From: Chrysomallon squamiferum
Lineage: Eukaryota; Mollusca; Gastropoda; Neomphalida; Peltospiridae
Length of the DNA: 64,000 bases
Assembly (NCBI GenBank): GCA_012295275.1
Contig: CM022675.1
Location: 13,095,017-13,159,016 of the forward strand
Direction: 5' to 3'
A program made the translations under genes and the position numbers. The notes beneath the pieces are model-generated. The model ran no database searches. It worked only from the letters and a program-made list of their open reading frames with translations, and was not told where the DNA came from. Shown piece by piece: positions 1-13,800 of the stretch (position 1 is its first letter; every line of letters starts with the position of its first letter).

Positions 1-77
1 CTTAATTCAGAAAATACTATTTTTCTTGGTAATATGAGATTGTCAGATAACAAGAGAGTTAACTCCCTTCGTTTCAG

Positions 78-1208
78 GATACATCTTTTAGCTGGGATGA
101 CTTTCTTTTGAAAAATAACAGTGAGCTGCTCAACAACCTTGGCAACTTCGTCAACAGGTAAATATAAAATAAAACCTATAGAGATTTACATAGAGACAGT
201 CAGAGACAGACAGAAAGAGACAGAGAGTGAGAGAAAGTGAGTCGTGTCCAGTTTGATACCTCATTTCTCATTTTTGCCACGATACGGCAAGACCGATGTC
301 TATATAAAAAGACGATAATATATATTTTTTTTAAATTTTTAATTACTATTATTATTTTGTGTTTTTAACAGAGCTTTGGTCTTTCTTGCCAACAACTTTG
401 ATGGAGTCATTCAGGAAATGAAGTTGACAGCTGAAGATGAGAAGTTACTGGCCCTCATAACCCGAGAACTCAAAACACATTGAAAACATGGAAGTTGCTA
501 AGTAAGTCAAAGAGTATTTTGCTTTAATTCAGTTCTAGTATTTACATATTTTTTATGTGAAATGTTTTTCTGTTCATCATTTGTTTTTCTATCCATATAT
601 GGCTATATCAAAAAGAATCCATCTTGCCAATATTTATTTTTTATTTTATTTTTTTTGTCCCTTTACATCTGTATCAGATTTTATCATTTTATTTTGGTCT
701 TTAATTTTGTCTATTTTTCTGTCTCTGTCCATTAATCTGTTTATAGATACATTTCTCAATGTAAGGTCCATTTTTTTAAATGTTTTGTTACATTGTGATA
801 CCTGGAATATAGCTCAGCGTGGATGTTTTGTATAACCACAGTAGCATTTACAACACTAGTAAATATTTGCACGTATTTAAAGAGATCTGTTAATATTCAT
901 TGATTTTCATTCATCTTCAGGCTTCGAGATTCTATTCGTAACATTCTGAACATATCGAGACTGGGAAATCAGTTCATGCAGTCAAATAAACCGAGGGTTT
1001 TGTTGAAAGGAACAGATGAGGAGAGGTAATATAAAGACTTCTAGAGTTGTGGACAGAGTCCAGTTTGTTATACATTGCAAGAGATTAAAACTTAGCTCAT
1101 GTAAAGGCCTTGGTGGTTAGTGGTTTGATACATAATCTTCATTAATGAAAAGAATAAAATTAAATACTGATGTCTGAGTATGTGTGAGAAAAAAGGAGGT
1201 GTGTGGAG

Positions 1209-1240
<32 letters not shown>

Positions 1241-3197
1241 CACACACACACACACAGATGGGGAGAGGGATAGAGAGTGTGTGAGGTTGTATGTGTAACT
1301 GTTTTGTATGTTCATATCTAAACAATTATGTTTTAAAAGACTGGGTAAGCCATACATATAAAGTTAATCTTTACTCACCTACTCTGTTCATATGCTTCTT
1401 TTCATTAAAAAACATATTTACTCAGTTTGCTGTGGTGTTGATGTTTCAGCACACAGCTGAGAAAATCAAGTTTGATTCCTTAACAAACCAAGAGATTAAA
1501 ACTGTAAATCAGACAATGCCATTAATTGTCAGAGTAAAAATCATTGCTATCGACAGAACAGTATTTATATTACTTTCTGAATTTTTAAAAATTTTAGATT
1601 TATTATTTTCAATTATTTTTTAATATTTGATGACAAGTTTATTTCACTGTTTCAGATCTCGAGCTGGCAGTGTGGTCAGTGTTGCTGTAAACATCTCTCA
1701 GCTGCTGTCTGTTCTGCTACAGCCGTACATGCCAGTGACCAGCGAAACCATTCAGACACAGCTGAGTGTAACGTCATACACAACAAGTTCATCTGTATTC
1801 TCAAACCTGGACACAAAATTGGAAAGGTAACAACTCAGCTACAGAAAGATTTAATTAAAGAATGTATAACTACTCTGTATGATAGTTTTCTTATGTCTAT
1901 GAATGAATATTTGTTTAAAAATTCCTATCTTTATTAAAAAAAAATTTAACTGAAATTAAGCTTAATTGAGGATTGGTTGTTTAATGAATGGAATATTTGT
2001 TTAAATCAGTGTATTTTTCTTTTTCTACTCAAAAAAATTTGTATTTATTTGTGTTTGTCCTATAAAAATCAGAACACAGATCTTGACCAACTTTGATGAC
2101 ACAGTTTATAGGGATCAAGGTAAAATAGTCAATATCAGTGGGGACTTTGATGATAATTAATCTTGTGGCACTTCATTAATATACAGATATATTTCATATT
2201 TTGATTGCAGTTGTATTGTGTATTGCTTGTGTTTCAGCCTAGTCCATTATTCCAGAAGATAGAAGCATCAACCATAGCTGAACTGAAAGCCTCACCTCAA
2301 CCTGTGAAAAAGGTAACAAGCAGGCTAAACATTTCTAAATAAACTCACACACACAAGGCTAAAGATTTTTAAATAAATCAAGACAAACAAGGCTGAAAAC
2401 TCTTTTAAAAAATTCACAAAAACAAGGCTAAAAACCCAGAGGCATACATACAGTTCTAGATTTCTTCAACTCAGTTTAATATGTTGATAAACCCAAGCGA
2501 TGATTGTTCAGATTTCTTTGTTTTATTTTAAAAACTTATTATCTGAAAATGTTTTTTTCTTTACAGGTTAAACAAAGTGTGAAAGAACCAACCAATCCCA
2601 CAGCAGTTTGTAATGGACCTGCCAGTCCAGAAGAAATCGAAAGACTGAAAGATGAAGTGACAAAACAGGTGACTTAAATTCTCCTGATATAAATAAATAA
2701 ATACATTTAAAATATTTTTTTTTTTTACTACATTTACATTTATACAGTGTTTGGTTTGATGTTTTATATTGCACCATTAGTCTGAAATGTTCATGTATGT
2801 GTTGAGAAGACAGAATTTTGAAGAGAATAAATTTTAAATTTAAAATTTTTCAAGTGTAGGATCTTTATGAATAAGAAAAAAAAAAAAAACAGTCTTTCAA
2901 TCCAGGAATTAGTCTGGTTTGCCTGTTGTTCCTATCTTTTATTAGTGTATGTAAGTACATTTTATTATTATTACTAATATTATTTTTATTATTCTCCATA
3001 CTGTTGTTGTTATTCTTATTATTTTATTATTTCAACAGGGTAACGTGGTTCGTGAGCTAAAAACAAATAAATCGGAGAAGACTGTTATTGACAAGGCAGT
3101 GGCCACGTTGTTGGATCTCAAGCGACAGTTAGCCGTTGCTCAGGGTGAAGACCCTAGAACAATCAACAAAAGTGGAAAAAAGAAAGGAAAGAAGTAG
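78..3197 (+). CDS. MARS1: Methionine--tRNA ligase, cytoplasmic; C-terminal seven exons (5' part outside window)
   Basis: This enzyme charges tRNA-Met in the cytosol. Exons are 78-157, 372-501, 921-1025, 1656-1826, 2238-2312, 2567-2668 and 3039-3197, all with GT/AG borders; the stop is TAG at 3195. The first exon encodes [20 protein letters not shown], a near match to the animal enzyme. The next exons give the anticodon-binding helical domain ([19 protein letters not shown], then [11 protein letters not shown], then GHKIGK and [11 protein letters not shown]). Exons 6-7 hold the C-terminal WHEP tRNA-binding domain ([20 protein letters not shown], then [14 protein letters not shown]) and a lysine-rich tail. 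Two frame breaks lie in conserved sequence. TGA at 481-483 falls inside exon 2, where the net shift needed is two missing bases or one extra. In exon 4 the frame must change between about 1764 and 1779. Intact introns and splice sites argue against a processed pseudogene. I infer assembly indels. Confidence 0.93.
2325..2440. repeat. Short degenerate tandem repeat in MARS1 intron
   Basis: The phrase acaaggct(g/a)aaa followed by an A/T run recurs about three times at roughly 45 bp spacing in the intron after exon 5 (2313-2566). It has no coding content. Confidence 0.5.
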
Positions 3198-6100
3198 AAA
3201 ATATTTGAACAAATCAAATGTGAATCTTTGAAAATTAACGTAACATTTTGGACAAAAATGTGGAATAAATACAGTAAATATCAGATGATTTTAATGGAAA
3301 AAAGATGTTGGCAGAGTTAACAGTATTTATTAAGTTTTAAATGTAGGTTATAGAATGAGTGTTGGATGTAAAAGTAGAAAAAGATGCTTGTTATATCATT
3401 TTTTTATAATTATATTTTGATGATCAACAATACTTTTTCTCAGATGTGGAAAGATACTGAAAATCATTCTGTCAGAGATTTTTATACTTGTTAAAGTACG
3501 ACACATAAAGACAAAGTTAATCTGTAGAACAATATTTTTTAAAACAGTTATAAGAAAGCACACTTTTTAAATTTGATTTTGCGATCTGAAATAATTATTA
3601 TTCTATTTATGTTACACATAACATAGAAATATACTGAAGGAGGGGTTTTTTGTTGTTGTTTTTTTAATCACAGATTATCAATTAAATTTCTGTTGAATGT
3701 TAAATATTAATTAATTATAACAGATACTCCTCTGAGCAAAAACAATATTCAACAACTCATCCTGTGACAGTGTTTTCAAAAATGCATCGATCATGATCGA
3801 GTTGTTTTATTATTGGTTGAAAGAAAATTACCTCTTTTTTTCCCCTGCTAACTATAGATATTAACTGTAATAAGTTTGTTTTTACAGGTAGGAATGATTT
3901 ATTAAAAAAGATTGTAAAATGAAATTTATTTATTTATCCCTCTACAATTTAATTTTGTAAATAAATCATATGCTGATGGTAATAATCAAAAGCATTTTGA
4001 TAGAAATTGAGTTTTCAGTGGTTTGTTTGTCCCTAACAACTTTAAATACTTGAACAGCAACATTTTCCTGCATAAACTGATGACAGAGATTGTATTTTCA
4101 GTATTGTCCCTATCAACTGTAAGTCATCAAAATATATTTTTCTTTATAAATATTGAAAATGGTAAATGGTCAACAAACCAGGATTGTTCATCTAATATAT
4201 TCTTCTTTTTTTTGTTTGATCACAGCTGAAGTCCACAAGATCCTAGACCCTGGTAATACTCAGATTTCCTGTGGTTCATAAATGGTTGGTTAATGAATGT
4301 TAAATACATGTTCGTAGTTTCATGATTATTTTTTTTCACTAATTGCTTCAAACCTTGATGCATCTCCTCTGCTATTAATTCTTGCCCTGATTAATTAAAG
4401 ACTTAAATTCTGTTCTAATTGTTGAAAATGAAGCTAATCAGTAGAGTTGAAGCAGGAATTTCCTGTCATAAAATTTAAACAAAAAAATCTGTAATAGTAA
4501 GCATTCAGTAAAAAAATAATTTAAGATGTAAAATTCAAGAATAGAGTTCAAGTGAAAAAATATGGAATGTAAAATAAATAATTGATACTTAACAGTTTAT
4601 TAATAAACAAACAATTATAATAAAATTTAGATTATAAAACATCTACAGAACTGAAAAGTAACAATGCTGCTCAAGCTGTGTTTATAGTTCTTTACATATT
4701 AAAAGTTACAAAGAAAGGAAAGATAAAAAGTAAAGATTACACAAGATCTTAAGGACACAAAGAACAATGATAAGTCAGAGAACATCCAATGTCATTTTCA
4801 TACTTTAATGTTGACTGTCACATTTTACAACATTCCACCAAAGTCATGAATAAAACTAGTGAAAAACTATTCATTTTCAAACCCTGGGTAACACATTGAG
4901 GCCAAACTTCAATTTACTGATGTAACAGAAATGGCTGTTTGAATTCTGATGTCAAACACGGAGGCTACAGAAGATATGTACCATTGTTTTTTAAATAGAA
5001 AAAGTTATGTAAAATTTTATTTATTTTATTAACTAACGAAAATATAAAATAACTGAAGAACTGAGTGTGTTTGTCAGATTCACAAATCTGATAAATAGAA
5101 AACTGATTTTCTCAAAATCTGAACACTTTATCATATAATTTATGATAATTTAATTTTGACTTAAAAAAAATAATTAATAAATTAAAAATCTTGAATGTTT
5201 AAATACAAACTAGATTTGCACAAAAACCAATACTAATAATAAATTTCAAACATTTGTCATGAGCAAAAAATAGAAAGAAGTAAAACCTAAAAAAAAACAC
5301 TAATTTAAATTGGACTTAATTGTAATCCAATTTTAATCAGTGTAGAAGTTTTTGAAATTTGATAAAACCAGTTAGTACAAAGACCAGATTTCTACTAATT
5401 AACTTTTCTCTGAAACGATAAGACAAATTACACAAACGTAACAAAATAAACTAATAAAACCAAGTAAGTACAGTGACAAATGTTTAAACAACAAAATAAT
5501 GAAGACAAATCTAATAAGTATATGTATTGTTCAAACCCTTTTTTACAAAATTTTGACTCATTAGGTTCTTCAAAATAACTGAAAATATGATTTTATTTTA
5601 TTTTCTCTTTTCTGGGCAGCTTATATACTTCAGAAAATAAAATAATAAAAATGTATAAAGTACGAATATCATCATAATTGTTTTAATAAAATTTTGACTT
5701 ATCACAGCATGAAAAATCAGCTGTGGAAAATATTTTATTAGAAAACGATCATTTATTTTCTCTTTTTGAAAATCAAGAGAAAAATACTTATGCACCTTTA
5801 TTTTTATTTTTATGTAGCCTATATACTTATCACCAAAACACAGTCCTATTCTGTAACACCAACCAGCTCCTTATTTTCTCACTGCATATTTTTGCAAACA
5901 CTTACTTTTTCATGAACTGTACTACAATCTGAGATCTGTAGAACACCCCTTTAAAATTTAAAAAATATTAAATTTGTCAAACATAAACTTCAGTAAATCA
6001 CAAATGCAAAAAATAAAATAAAAAAATAAATAAGAAGATGAGTTAAATCTTTTTTCAAAATGATTTCACTATATGGGTCAACATTCTTCAGTGTAATTAC

Positions 6101-6557
6101 AATAACAATTGTTTTATACTGGGCAGGAAAAGATATTTAGAAAAAAAAAAAAATAGAGAAAAGAATAAAGAGACATAAATCTAAAACCTAAAAACTCCTA
6201 GAGCTACAAGTGACAGTAAATCTAATTAAAATGTTGCTTTTTTTTTTCTTTCAGTTTTTAATGTTTTAAATATTTTATTATTTTTTTTTATTTGCAAATG
6301 TTTGCATGTACCATTTATATTTTGCACAGTAATATGATGCATAATTTTTTTTTTTTCCATCACTGCTTTTTTTTTCATGCAGTTTTTTTTTTTTTTTTTT
6401 GTTGAATCAGAAATCGGGGAAAATAATTTAGCCTCCATTTTTTGTGTGTATTTTTTATTTTTTTTTTCCTTCATCACTGTTTAATGTTATTTGTTTTGCT
6501 GAAAGATGTAGAATTATTCTAAAAACAGTTTCACTCTCAGTAACTTTTGTCTTATTT
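3198..6557. other. Convergent 3' UTR/intergenic stretch between MARS1 and Rheb
   Basis: Very AT-rich sequence with A- and T-runs and no exon that I can support on either strand. MARS1 probably ends early here: an aataaa hexamer sits near 3263, with others near 3960. The right part probably holds the 3' UTR of Rheb, read on the minus strand. Long T runs at 6230-6470 give only low-complexity open frames. Confidence 0.6.
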
Positions 6558-7241
6558 CTATGAAATTATACATCCACTTTTCTCTGGAGGTGGACCGAGC
6601 GACTTCTCTATGGCAATAACTATGGCTTGAAATATTTCAGGAACATGCTGTAAAATAATAATAAAAAAAATAAAATAATACATAAAAAATTATTTACAAA
6701 AAATTCAAAAAAAATTCAAAAAACTAAATAAAAAAGCAGTTTTATTAATTATTTATTATTAAACAATCAACAAAACAAATAATATTTTGATAGGACAGCA
6801 AAAAGTGTTAAAATATATGATGATGACGATACTGATCATGTTAATAATAATAATAATAATGATACTGATAATATAATAGTAACAACAACAATAAAACTGA
6901 TAACTATAGTAATAAAGTTAATTGTTATCCCACTTCATTATCTTTAGCTGAAGCCTCTAAAAATGGAGCCTTCCATGAATCTGCCACTTTCTTCCCTTCT
7001 TCATAAGCAACAACTCTGAAATAGAAAAATTTAAATATAATTGTTATTTTTACAGTAAAGAATTCAAACGATAATTTTTAATTTAACAATCTGTAAAATA
7101 AATGAAACAAAGCATTAATACAAACATCTCTTTAATTGTTAATATTCTCTTTTATTGTCCAATTAAAAAAAAAATGGATCCTAATTACCTTTCCAGTTTG
7201 AGGTCACTCTTGTTTCCCACTAAGACAACTGGAACTCTGAA

Positions 7242-7283
<42 letters not shown>

Positions 7284-7504
7284 TGTAACTGTAACAGTAG
7301 CAGTAATAATAAACTAATATTAATAACAACAATAAAGACAGTATTATTATTATTAATAATCGTAACAACAACAATTATGACAGTATTAATAATAACAATG
7401 ATAATCATATTATTTATATTATTATTATTAGTAGTAGTAGTAATATTAATATTAATATTAATAATCAATTACCCCCCCGATATTAATATATACAGAGTTC
7501 ACAC

Positions 7505-7543
<39 letters not shown>

Positions 7544-9110
7544 AAAGAGAATTGAGATACAAAGTAAAACGAACGTACTGTGAAGTTCCTTTCATGTCTA
7601 ATATTTTTTCATACAGAAATTTTACAACTTCAAAGCTGAAATCACAAACATTCCATTCAAATTAATTAATATTGTTTTTAAAAAATTTAACATTTTTTCT
7701 TTTTTTTTTTTTGTTTTTATTTTTCCAAAATGGATTGAAAATACCCTCTAACATTATGTTTAATCATTAACAACAGATTTACTAAAATGTGACTGGATTA
7801 TATTAATTTATTATGATTATTTTAAAGGAGAAATTTGCTGCCACATTTGAATGAAGTAATCTCAGTGATGAACAGACAGGTAGACACGTAATAGTTTCTC
7901 AAAGAATAAAAACAGACATAGTTTCTGGAACAAGTGTCAAACAAAAGAGTGGAATGGGCAAAAGCACAGACCCATTGACTCAAAATATCTATATCATATA
8001 TTTTAACCATGGAAATGACTGTTGGCATATTTTAACCACGGACTTCAAACATTAAAATGACTAAAGTGTCATCAGCTTCTTTCAACTGCAATTTTATTTT
8101 TAAACAAAGAGAAATATCTAACTTCTTTTTTTAATTTTTTGTTTTTTGAAATGAATTCCAGTAAAAAGTAGCATATTTTGATATCTTAGCTGTTTTCCTT
8201 TTCAAATAAATATTAATAATTTATATTTTTTTTTTAGAATTGGTTGTACAAACCTTTTGCGTGAATTTGTTGAGTAGACAAGAACATAGCCATCAACATT
8301 GACAAAATAGGAAGATGGTATCACAGAATATTCATCCTAGAATAAAAGATGAATGAATACTTTTTAATAAACCAAATTAAAAAAAAAAATAATAATAACA
8401 TAACCAAATGAAATGGGTATCAAAAATATATAAATACTGTTCTATAAAGTTAAAAAAATTAAAATAAAACATAAAATAAATTGTGAAAGATTTACCATTT
8501 GTTGAAAACAAAAGGAATGTAAAATATTTAAATCAAAATATATATATATATATATACACACATACACAGACAAACATACAAGTCTGTTATTTACTATTAC
8601 TTGCAAGAAAAAGTGTTTGTAAATAAAGTTTAACATGAAAAAAATATATATAATAAAATAATATATATATATATATTATATAAAGAAAATTGTTATTGTG
8701 AAAGAATTAATATTTACTGCAAGAAAACATATTTATATATTGAAAAACAAATAATAATTATTTATATATATTAAAAGTATAATTATATTCAACAACGACG
8801 CCATGTTTGGTTTGCTGTTGACGTGTTTACCTGGCCTGCTGTGTCTACAAGATTCAGTAGATATTCTTGACCATTTATTGTAATCTTCTTTACAAATGCT
8901 GAAAACAAGAGTTGGAATATAAACATGTTCTTAAACTGAATACTAATTGGTTCAATAAATTAAATACTTTGAATTATTATTATAAACAGACAAACAAATG
9001 AAAACAATCAGCTTTGTGCAATCAAACTTTAAAAATCAAAATCAAAAATAAATAACAATCATTTGAAAATATAGAAAATATTTGTGGAAAATGTAGACAA
9101 TCGAAAAACA

Positions 9111-9165
<55 letters not shown>

Positions 9166-10654
9166 AAGTAACAAATAAACAACCTGGAGAATTTAAAATG
9201 AATAAGCATCATTTGTTTGTATCATATCAGAGTCTAGAAACAAACAATAGATTTGTTAGTATATAAAATGTATTTTTATTTATTTATTTATTTATTTATT
9301 TACTGGTTTTAAAAATCTGAACATCAACTTACTGTTCTCTATAGTGGGATCATATGAATCAACAAACTGATTCTCAACAAACTGGATTGTCAATGACGAC
9401 TTTCCTAAAAATAAAAATAAAATATTATGTAAATAAATTATAACTTACTTGTTTACATTACAAATAAATAAATTATAATTTAACTGTTTAATAACTAAAA
9501 TTAACAATTAATTTGTTTACCTAACAAACAAATACACAAGCAAACAAATTATTAAGTATCTCGTGCACATTCTGGACAGTGGCTGCCAGATTCTTTTAAA
9601 AATGCAGCAGCACTGACTTAAACATTACTCCAGTTTGAAGAAAACGTTTAAAAAAAAAAAAACCCACAGTTCTGAGAGTTCATATTTTTGGAATTAACTA
9701 GTACTATTTTCTAGAAAATAATATTTATTTATTATTTATTTATTTATTACTGGTAAGATCTAAGCATGCAATTCATGGATGTTTATTTTATCTTCATTCC
9801 TAATTCTAAGCTCAGACAAGCCAACAAACTAACCATATTTATTACTGATTAGACTTAAAGGTAAAAGCACAAATAACATTATGAATTTTAAAACCAAGAT
9901 ATTTTTCAAGCACAGAAATATCAGTAGTATTTTTATGTTTATATACAACTGATTTAGAATTTAAAATTTTAGAGATAATTCATCATTTTGCAAACAGGCA
10001 AGTTGTTGCAATAATGTATTCATTAGGCTAAAATACAGATGACCATCAGTTCAAATTACTGACAAATACTTAACCTGCCACAGAATCTTAAATCACTAGT
10101 TCTCAAACTCACAATAAATTTGTAATAATGACTCATTAAATGACGGAAATTGTTCTGATGCAAGAAATTATGTAATTAAGAACATTAAATAGATAACATT
10201 TATTCTCTCATTCCATTTATAAAACAAAAACAAACTATTAATTTTGAAATCATGATTTGTGGGGTTTTTTTCAAAATAAAAAATAAATTTTATTTTTATG
10301 GAAAAATATATTTATTCCTCTAAGTTCCTAAATCCGTGTATGCCTTAGAATCGTTACGTTTTGATTACAGTACTATAATTTATAAAGAACATTCTAATTA
10401 AATTATTAATATTTTTGTCAGGAATAAAAACAAACCAAAATAAAATATTCATTTGGACATGTTCCAGAAAAGCATTTTTTCTTTCTTTCATTTTTTTTAA
10501 TTTTTTTTTTTTTTTTTAATTCCAAGTAAAAAAAAAATAAAAATAACAAATAACAAATTTGATAATTATAAAAAAATAATACATTGATATTTCAATTGTT
10601 CTTACCGACAGATCTAAATCCCATAATCCCTATTCTCCGTTGTTTCGGTATCAT
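6558..10654 (-). CDS. Rheb: Rheb-type small GTPase (Ras homolog enriched in brain), complete, eight exons
   Basis: Rheb is a farnesylated Ras-family GTPase that, when GTP-bound, activates TORC1 on lysosomal membranes. Exons in gene order are 10606-10654, 9333-9404, 8831-8898, 8254-8336, 7579-7635, 7189-7236, 6934-7015 and 6558-6647. The lengths sum to 549 bp, 182 residues plus stop, against 184 in human Rheb. The start is ATG at 10654. Visible motifs are the P-loop GFRSVGKSS (with the Rheb-typical arginine), effector loop SYDPTIENT, DTAGQDEY, NKSD for guanine specificity, SAK, and a C-terminal CIIS farnesylation box. Seven introns keep the frame. The donor after exon 7 (gtggga) is weak but GT. 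No frame break is seen, unlike the two flanking genes. The identification is from family motifs and length. Confidence 0.96.
7240..7545. repeat. Microsatellites (AAT)n and (CA)n in a Rheb intron
   Basis: An (AAT)n block begins directly beside the splice acceptor of the 48-bp exon 7189-7236. Mixed ATT/GTA repeats and a (CA)n run follow near 7505-7542. All are intronic. Confidence 0.8.
9113..9162. repeat. (ATT)n microsatellite in a Rheb intron
   Basis: About 16 uninterrupted ATT units lie between exons 2 and 3 of Rheb. A short (ATTT)n run lies near 9276-9301. Confidence 0.85.
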
Positions 10655-10699
10655 TTTAACTGTTGTTGTTAGCCATATGATAACAAAATTATTTGAAAG

Positions 10700-10810
10700 A
10701 TTGAAAATTAAGAAAATACAAACACAAGTTCGTTTAACTTCCGGGAACAATTCTACGCCTTCGCAAGGAAGAGTTATCTTTGTTGATCTCACGCCACCTT
10801 TTATTTTGCT
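10700..10810 (-). promoter_or_regulatory. Putative Rheb promoter/5' UTR
   Basis: Just upstream of the Rheb ATG, composition rises from very AT-rich to more balanced. An ETS-type acttccgg lies at 10737-10744, typical of housekeeping promoters. No TATA box is evident. This is inference from motif and position. Confidence 0.35.
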
Positions 10811-11078
10811 ATCAATCAATTGTAAAACGTAATATATTGCACATTTAATTTTAAATGTATGTTGTGAAAATAAATGAATTTGCAGTTTTTATTATTTGAT
10901 ATTGTTGAAATAATTGTTTTCTACTTAAAAACACTTACCAATAAATAAATGAAATAAAAATAAAATAAAATAAATTCAATCAGTTACACGCACAGAAAGG
11001 TAGACAAAACTTAATTAGTTGCTTTTTTTTTTCACTGGACTAACTAAAGTAAAGAAAGATAATTACATTAGTATATGT

Positions 11079-11401
11079 CAGTGATGGCAAAACTATAACG
11101 CGTCAGAAGTGACACGCGCGACACTAAGTACCTTGGACATTGATTTAATATATTCTCGAATATTTTTGGTCACGTAATTTAAAAGTTAATAAAAGAGAAT
11201 TAAAAGTAGTGGGTGAGAGCAGAACTCCTTGCTGTACTCTGGTAACATCTATTCTTATTCATATAATATAGAAGAGTGAATTCTGGAGTGACTGCTGGAT
11301 CTGTGATAACAATATACATTTAGAAGTGACACACGACGATGTAAAAATGACTAAGATATAAAAGTATTGACACGCCTAGCATCAAAGTTTTGCCACCACT
11401 G
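11079..11401. mobile_element. hAT-type non-autonomous DNA transposon (MITE), about 323 bp
   Basis: The left end reads cagtgatggcaaaact and the right end, in reverse complement, reads cagtggtggcaaaact. These are near-identical terminal inverted repeats of the CAGNG...GGCAAACT style seen in hAT elements. Candidate 8-bp target duplications are gtatatgt (11071-11078) and gcatagat (11402-11409), five of eight matching, consistent with an old insertion. A phrase agaagtgacac recurs near both ends. There is no transposase frame. Confidence 0.7.
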
Positions 11402-12044
11402 GCATAGATAGAAAATGTTGGTTAGCTGAATAGCTGTTCCAGTTTTCAGACGTCTTATTAATTTAATTAAATATTGTTTAATAAATCCACAGACACACAC
11501 ACGCACACACACAACACAGAACAGAGAGAGAGGTATATTCAACAAAATTAATAGATTTATTAGTTAATACATCTTGAAGTTTGTTGTTGTATATTAGTTA
11601 TATGTAATTATGAAGGTCTCTTCACTATTATTGGCTTCTCATAAAATAAAATTTACCAAATAAACATATTTCTCTTTGCTTTGTTTATTGTTTTTTTTTA
11701 GTTCATATACAATGGAATGGCCATTTGCAATTAGATATCAAAGCAGTCCTGTATTAGTTTATACAGTCACAAAGTTTTGTGATGTATTCACACACACACA
11801 ATTATTTTTTTACCCTACAGTGAAATAACCAAGATTGTTCTTATATTAATTTTAATTTTCATCTGCATAAAATTCTAACTTATACATTTAAACTTTAGCT
11901 TTGGCTTCAAGTGGACTTTAATGTAATGATGATGATGATAAAGTGGAGGAACAGAAGAATGATGTTGATAACAATAATAATTTTAATGATACCAAAAATA
12001 ACAATAATAATGATGGTAATGGTTATGATAATATATTTATATCT

Positions 12045-12079
<35 letters not shown>

Positions 12080-12973
12080 TATAGGGGCTTCATCAAAGGC
12101 AACAAATCAAAGAAAACTCAACAATGAATAGTTTTATTTTATTAATAACAATATAATGTATACAGGTTTATATTTGACAAAGCATCTAATCACATAAGCT
12201 ATTTACACAGTCGCTCATTAAAACAGATAGTACAAAAACAATGATACGTTTCCTCTGTAAGAATATACAAATGTACATCATAGTTAATTATGTGGAGCAC
12301 TGAATTTACTACAGGAGTATTTTACCTTTATCAAATTTGAATAAACGATGTGAGATTTATTTATTCATTTACTTATTTTAAATCCAAGAGAAATTGGACA
12401 GAAAAGATATCACAGACATAAAACGAATTTTGACAGAAATAATATCTTTAATGGAAGAACTTCATGTATAATAATAATCATAATAACAGTTTTTCAGCAG
12501 TCTGCACTGCCTAAAAAATAAAAATAAAAATGGTATATTCTTTTTATTTATGTTTCACATAGCTCAAGCTTTGATCTTTTGGTCAAAATTATATTCAGGC
12601 AATTTTTATATTAAATGACATTCTCATCTATGGATATAATTATTTTTAAAATTTCTTAAAGAATCCATAATTATATTTATGAAATAAATTAATTTAGTAC
12701 TTCTGCTAAACAGAAGTTTTTACATGAAAATTGCAGGTTTTTTTATTTTTTTTCATTAACATAAAAAAATAAAAGAATCAATCGTTAAATTAAAGGTTAA
12801 TAATATTATTCTGTATATATTAATTACAGATTATTATGTATTTTATGAACAAGCCACAGAAATATCAATCAAAAATATAATATTAGTAAAATAATAACAA
12901 ATATAATATTAAGAATAAATAACAAAAACTAAATTATGCTATAACAGTAATAGCAATTATTAATAATAATATC

Positions 12974-13011
<38 letters not shown>

Positions 13012-13353
13012 ATCTTTGAAAATATAAAGTAATCAATTATTTTATAACATATCTGCTTATGCATTCATGTTTTATTAAAAATTTTCTAAATATATATTGA
13101 AATAATATAATTAATTACATATTAACAGGTTGATCAAACAAAAAATTATATGAATGATATGTATGTCTGGAATAGAAAATAAAACAATACATTTTAATAT
13201 CAAAAGCATAAACACACCTTTATTTCACTGATTAATAACAATAGATAAGAATATAATTAATAAAAATATCAAATTAAAAACATATATATATATATATATA
13301 TATATAAATTTAGTTTTTCACTATTAACCAATTAGTATAAAAGAAATTTAATG

Positions 13354-13392
<39 letters not shown>

Positions 13393-13800
13393 AGCAGTAA
13401 AAAAATAAATCATATGCTACTTCTCCTTTTCATTTTCCCAGAATGAAAAACTATTAAAAAAATGAAATATGCATTCTCCCAATATTTTCTTATTTACAAT
13501 TCATACATTAAAAAATTATTTGTGTTTTTTTTCCTAAAAACCATAATCTAGTTTTCAATTTGTTTAACATATCTTTTTTAGTGGCTTGAAATTTTATCAT
13601 ACTTTATTGATGTTAAAAAATCACATCAAAGAATTCAAAATATATTCAAAATTTAAACAAACAAAAAGAATTACATTGAAAATATAAATTAAAATTAAAT
13701 TTGAAAACAAAATAAATCGAGAAAGTCAAACATGTTCATAAAATTAATAAATTTGTAAAAAGGTTTTATTGATGGTTTATGGCACTTAAATGTTTTTAAA
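11402..13800. other. AT-rich noncoding stretch ending at an assembly gap
   Basis: Simple repeats are (ATC)n near 12045-12080, (AAT)n near 12975-13010, and (TA)n near 13286-13308 and 13360-13390. No exon with acceptable splice sites was found on either strand, although the 3' exons of the mesh-like gene would be expected here or inside the gap. Confidence 0.55.

Noticed and set aside
2072-2159. Extra MARS1 exon reading [17 protein letters not shown]
   Set aside because: It fits the phase of exon 4 only in the shifted frame. The homologous frame of exon 4 ends in phase 0 and joins directly to PSPLFQ at 2238, so this is intron.
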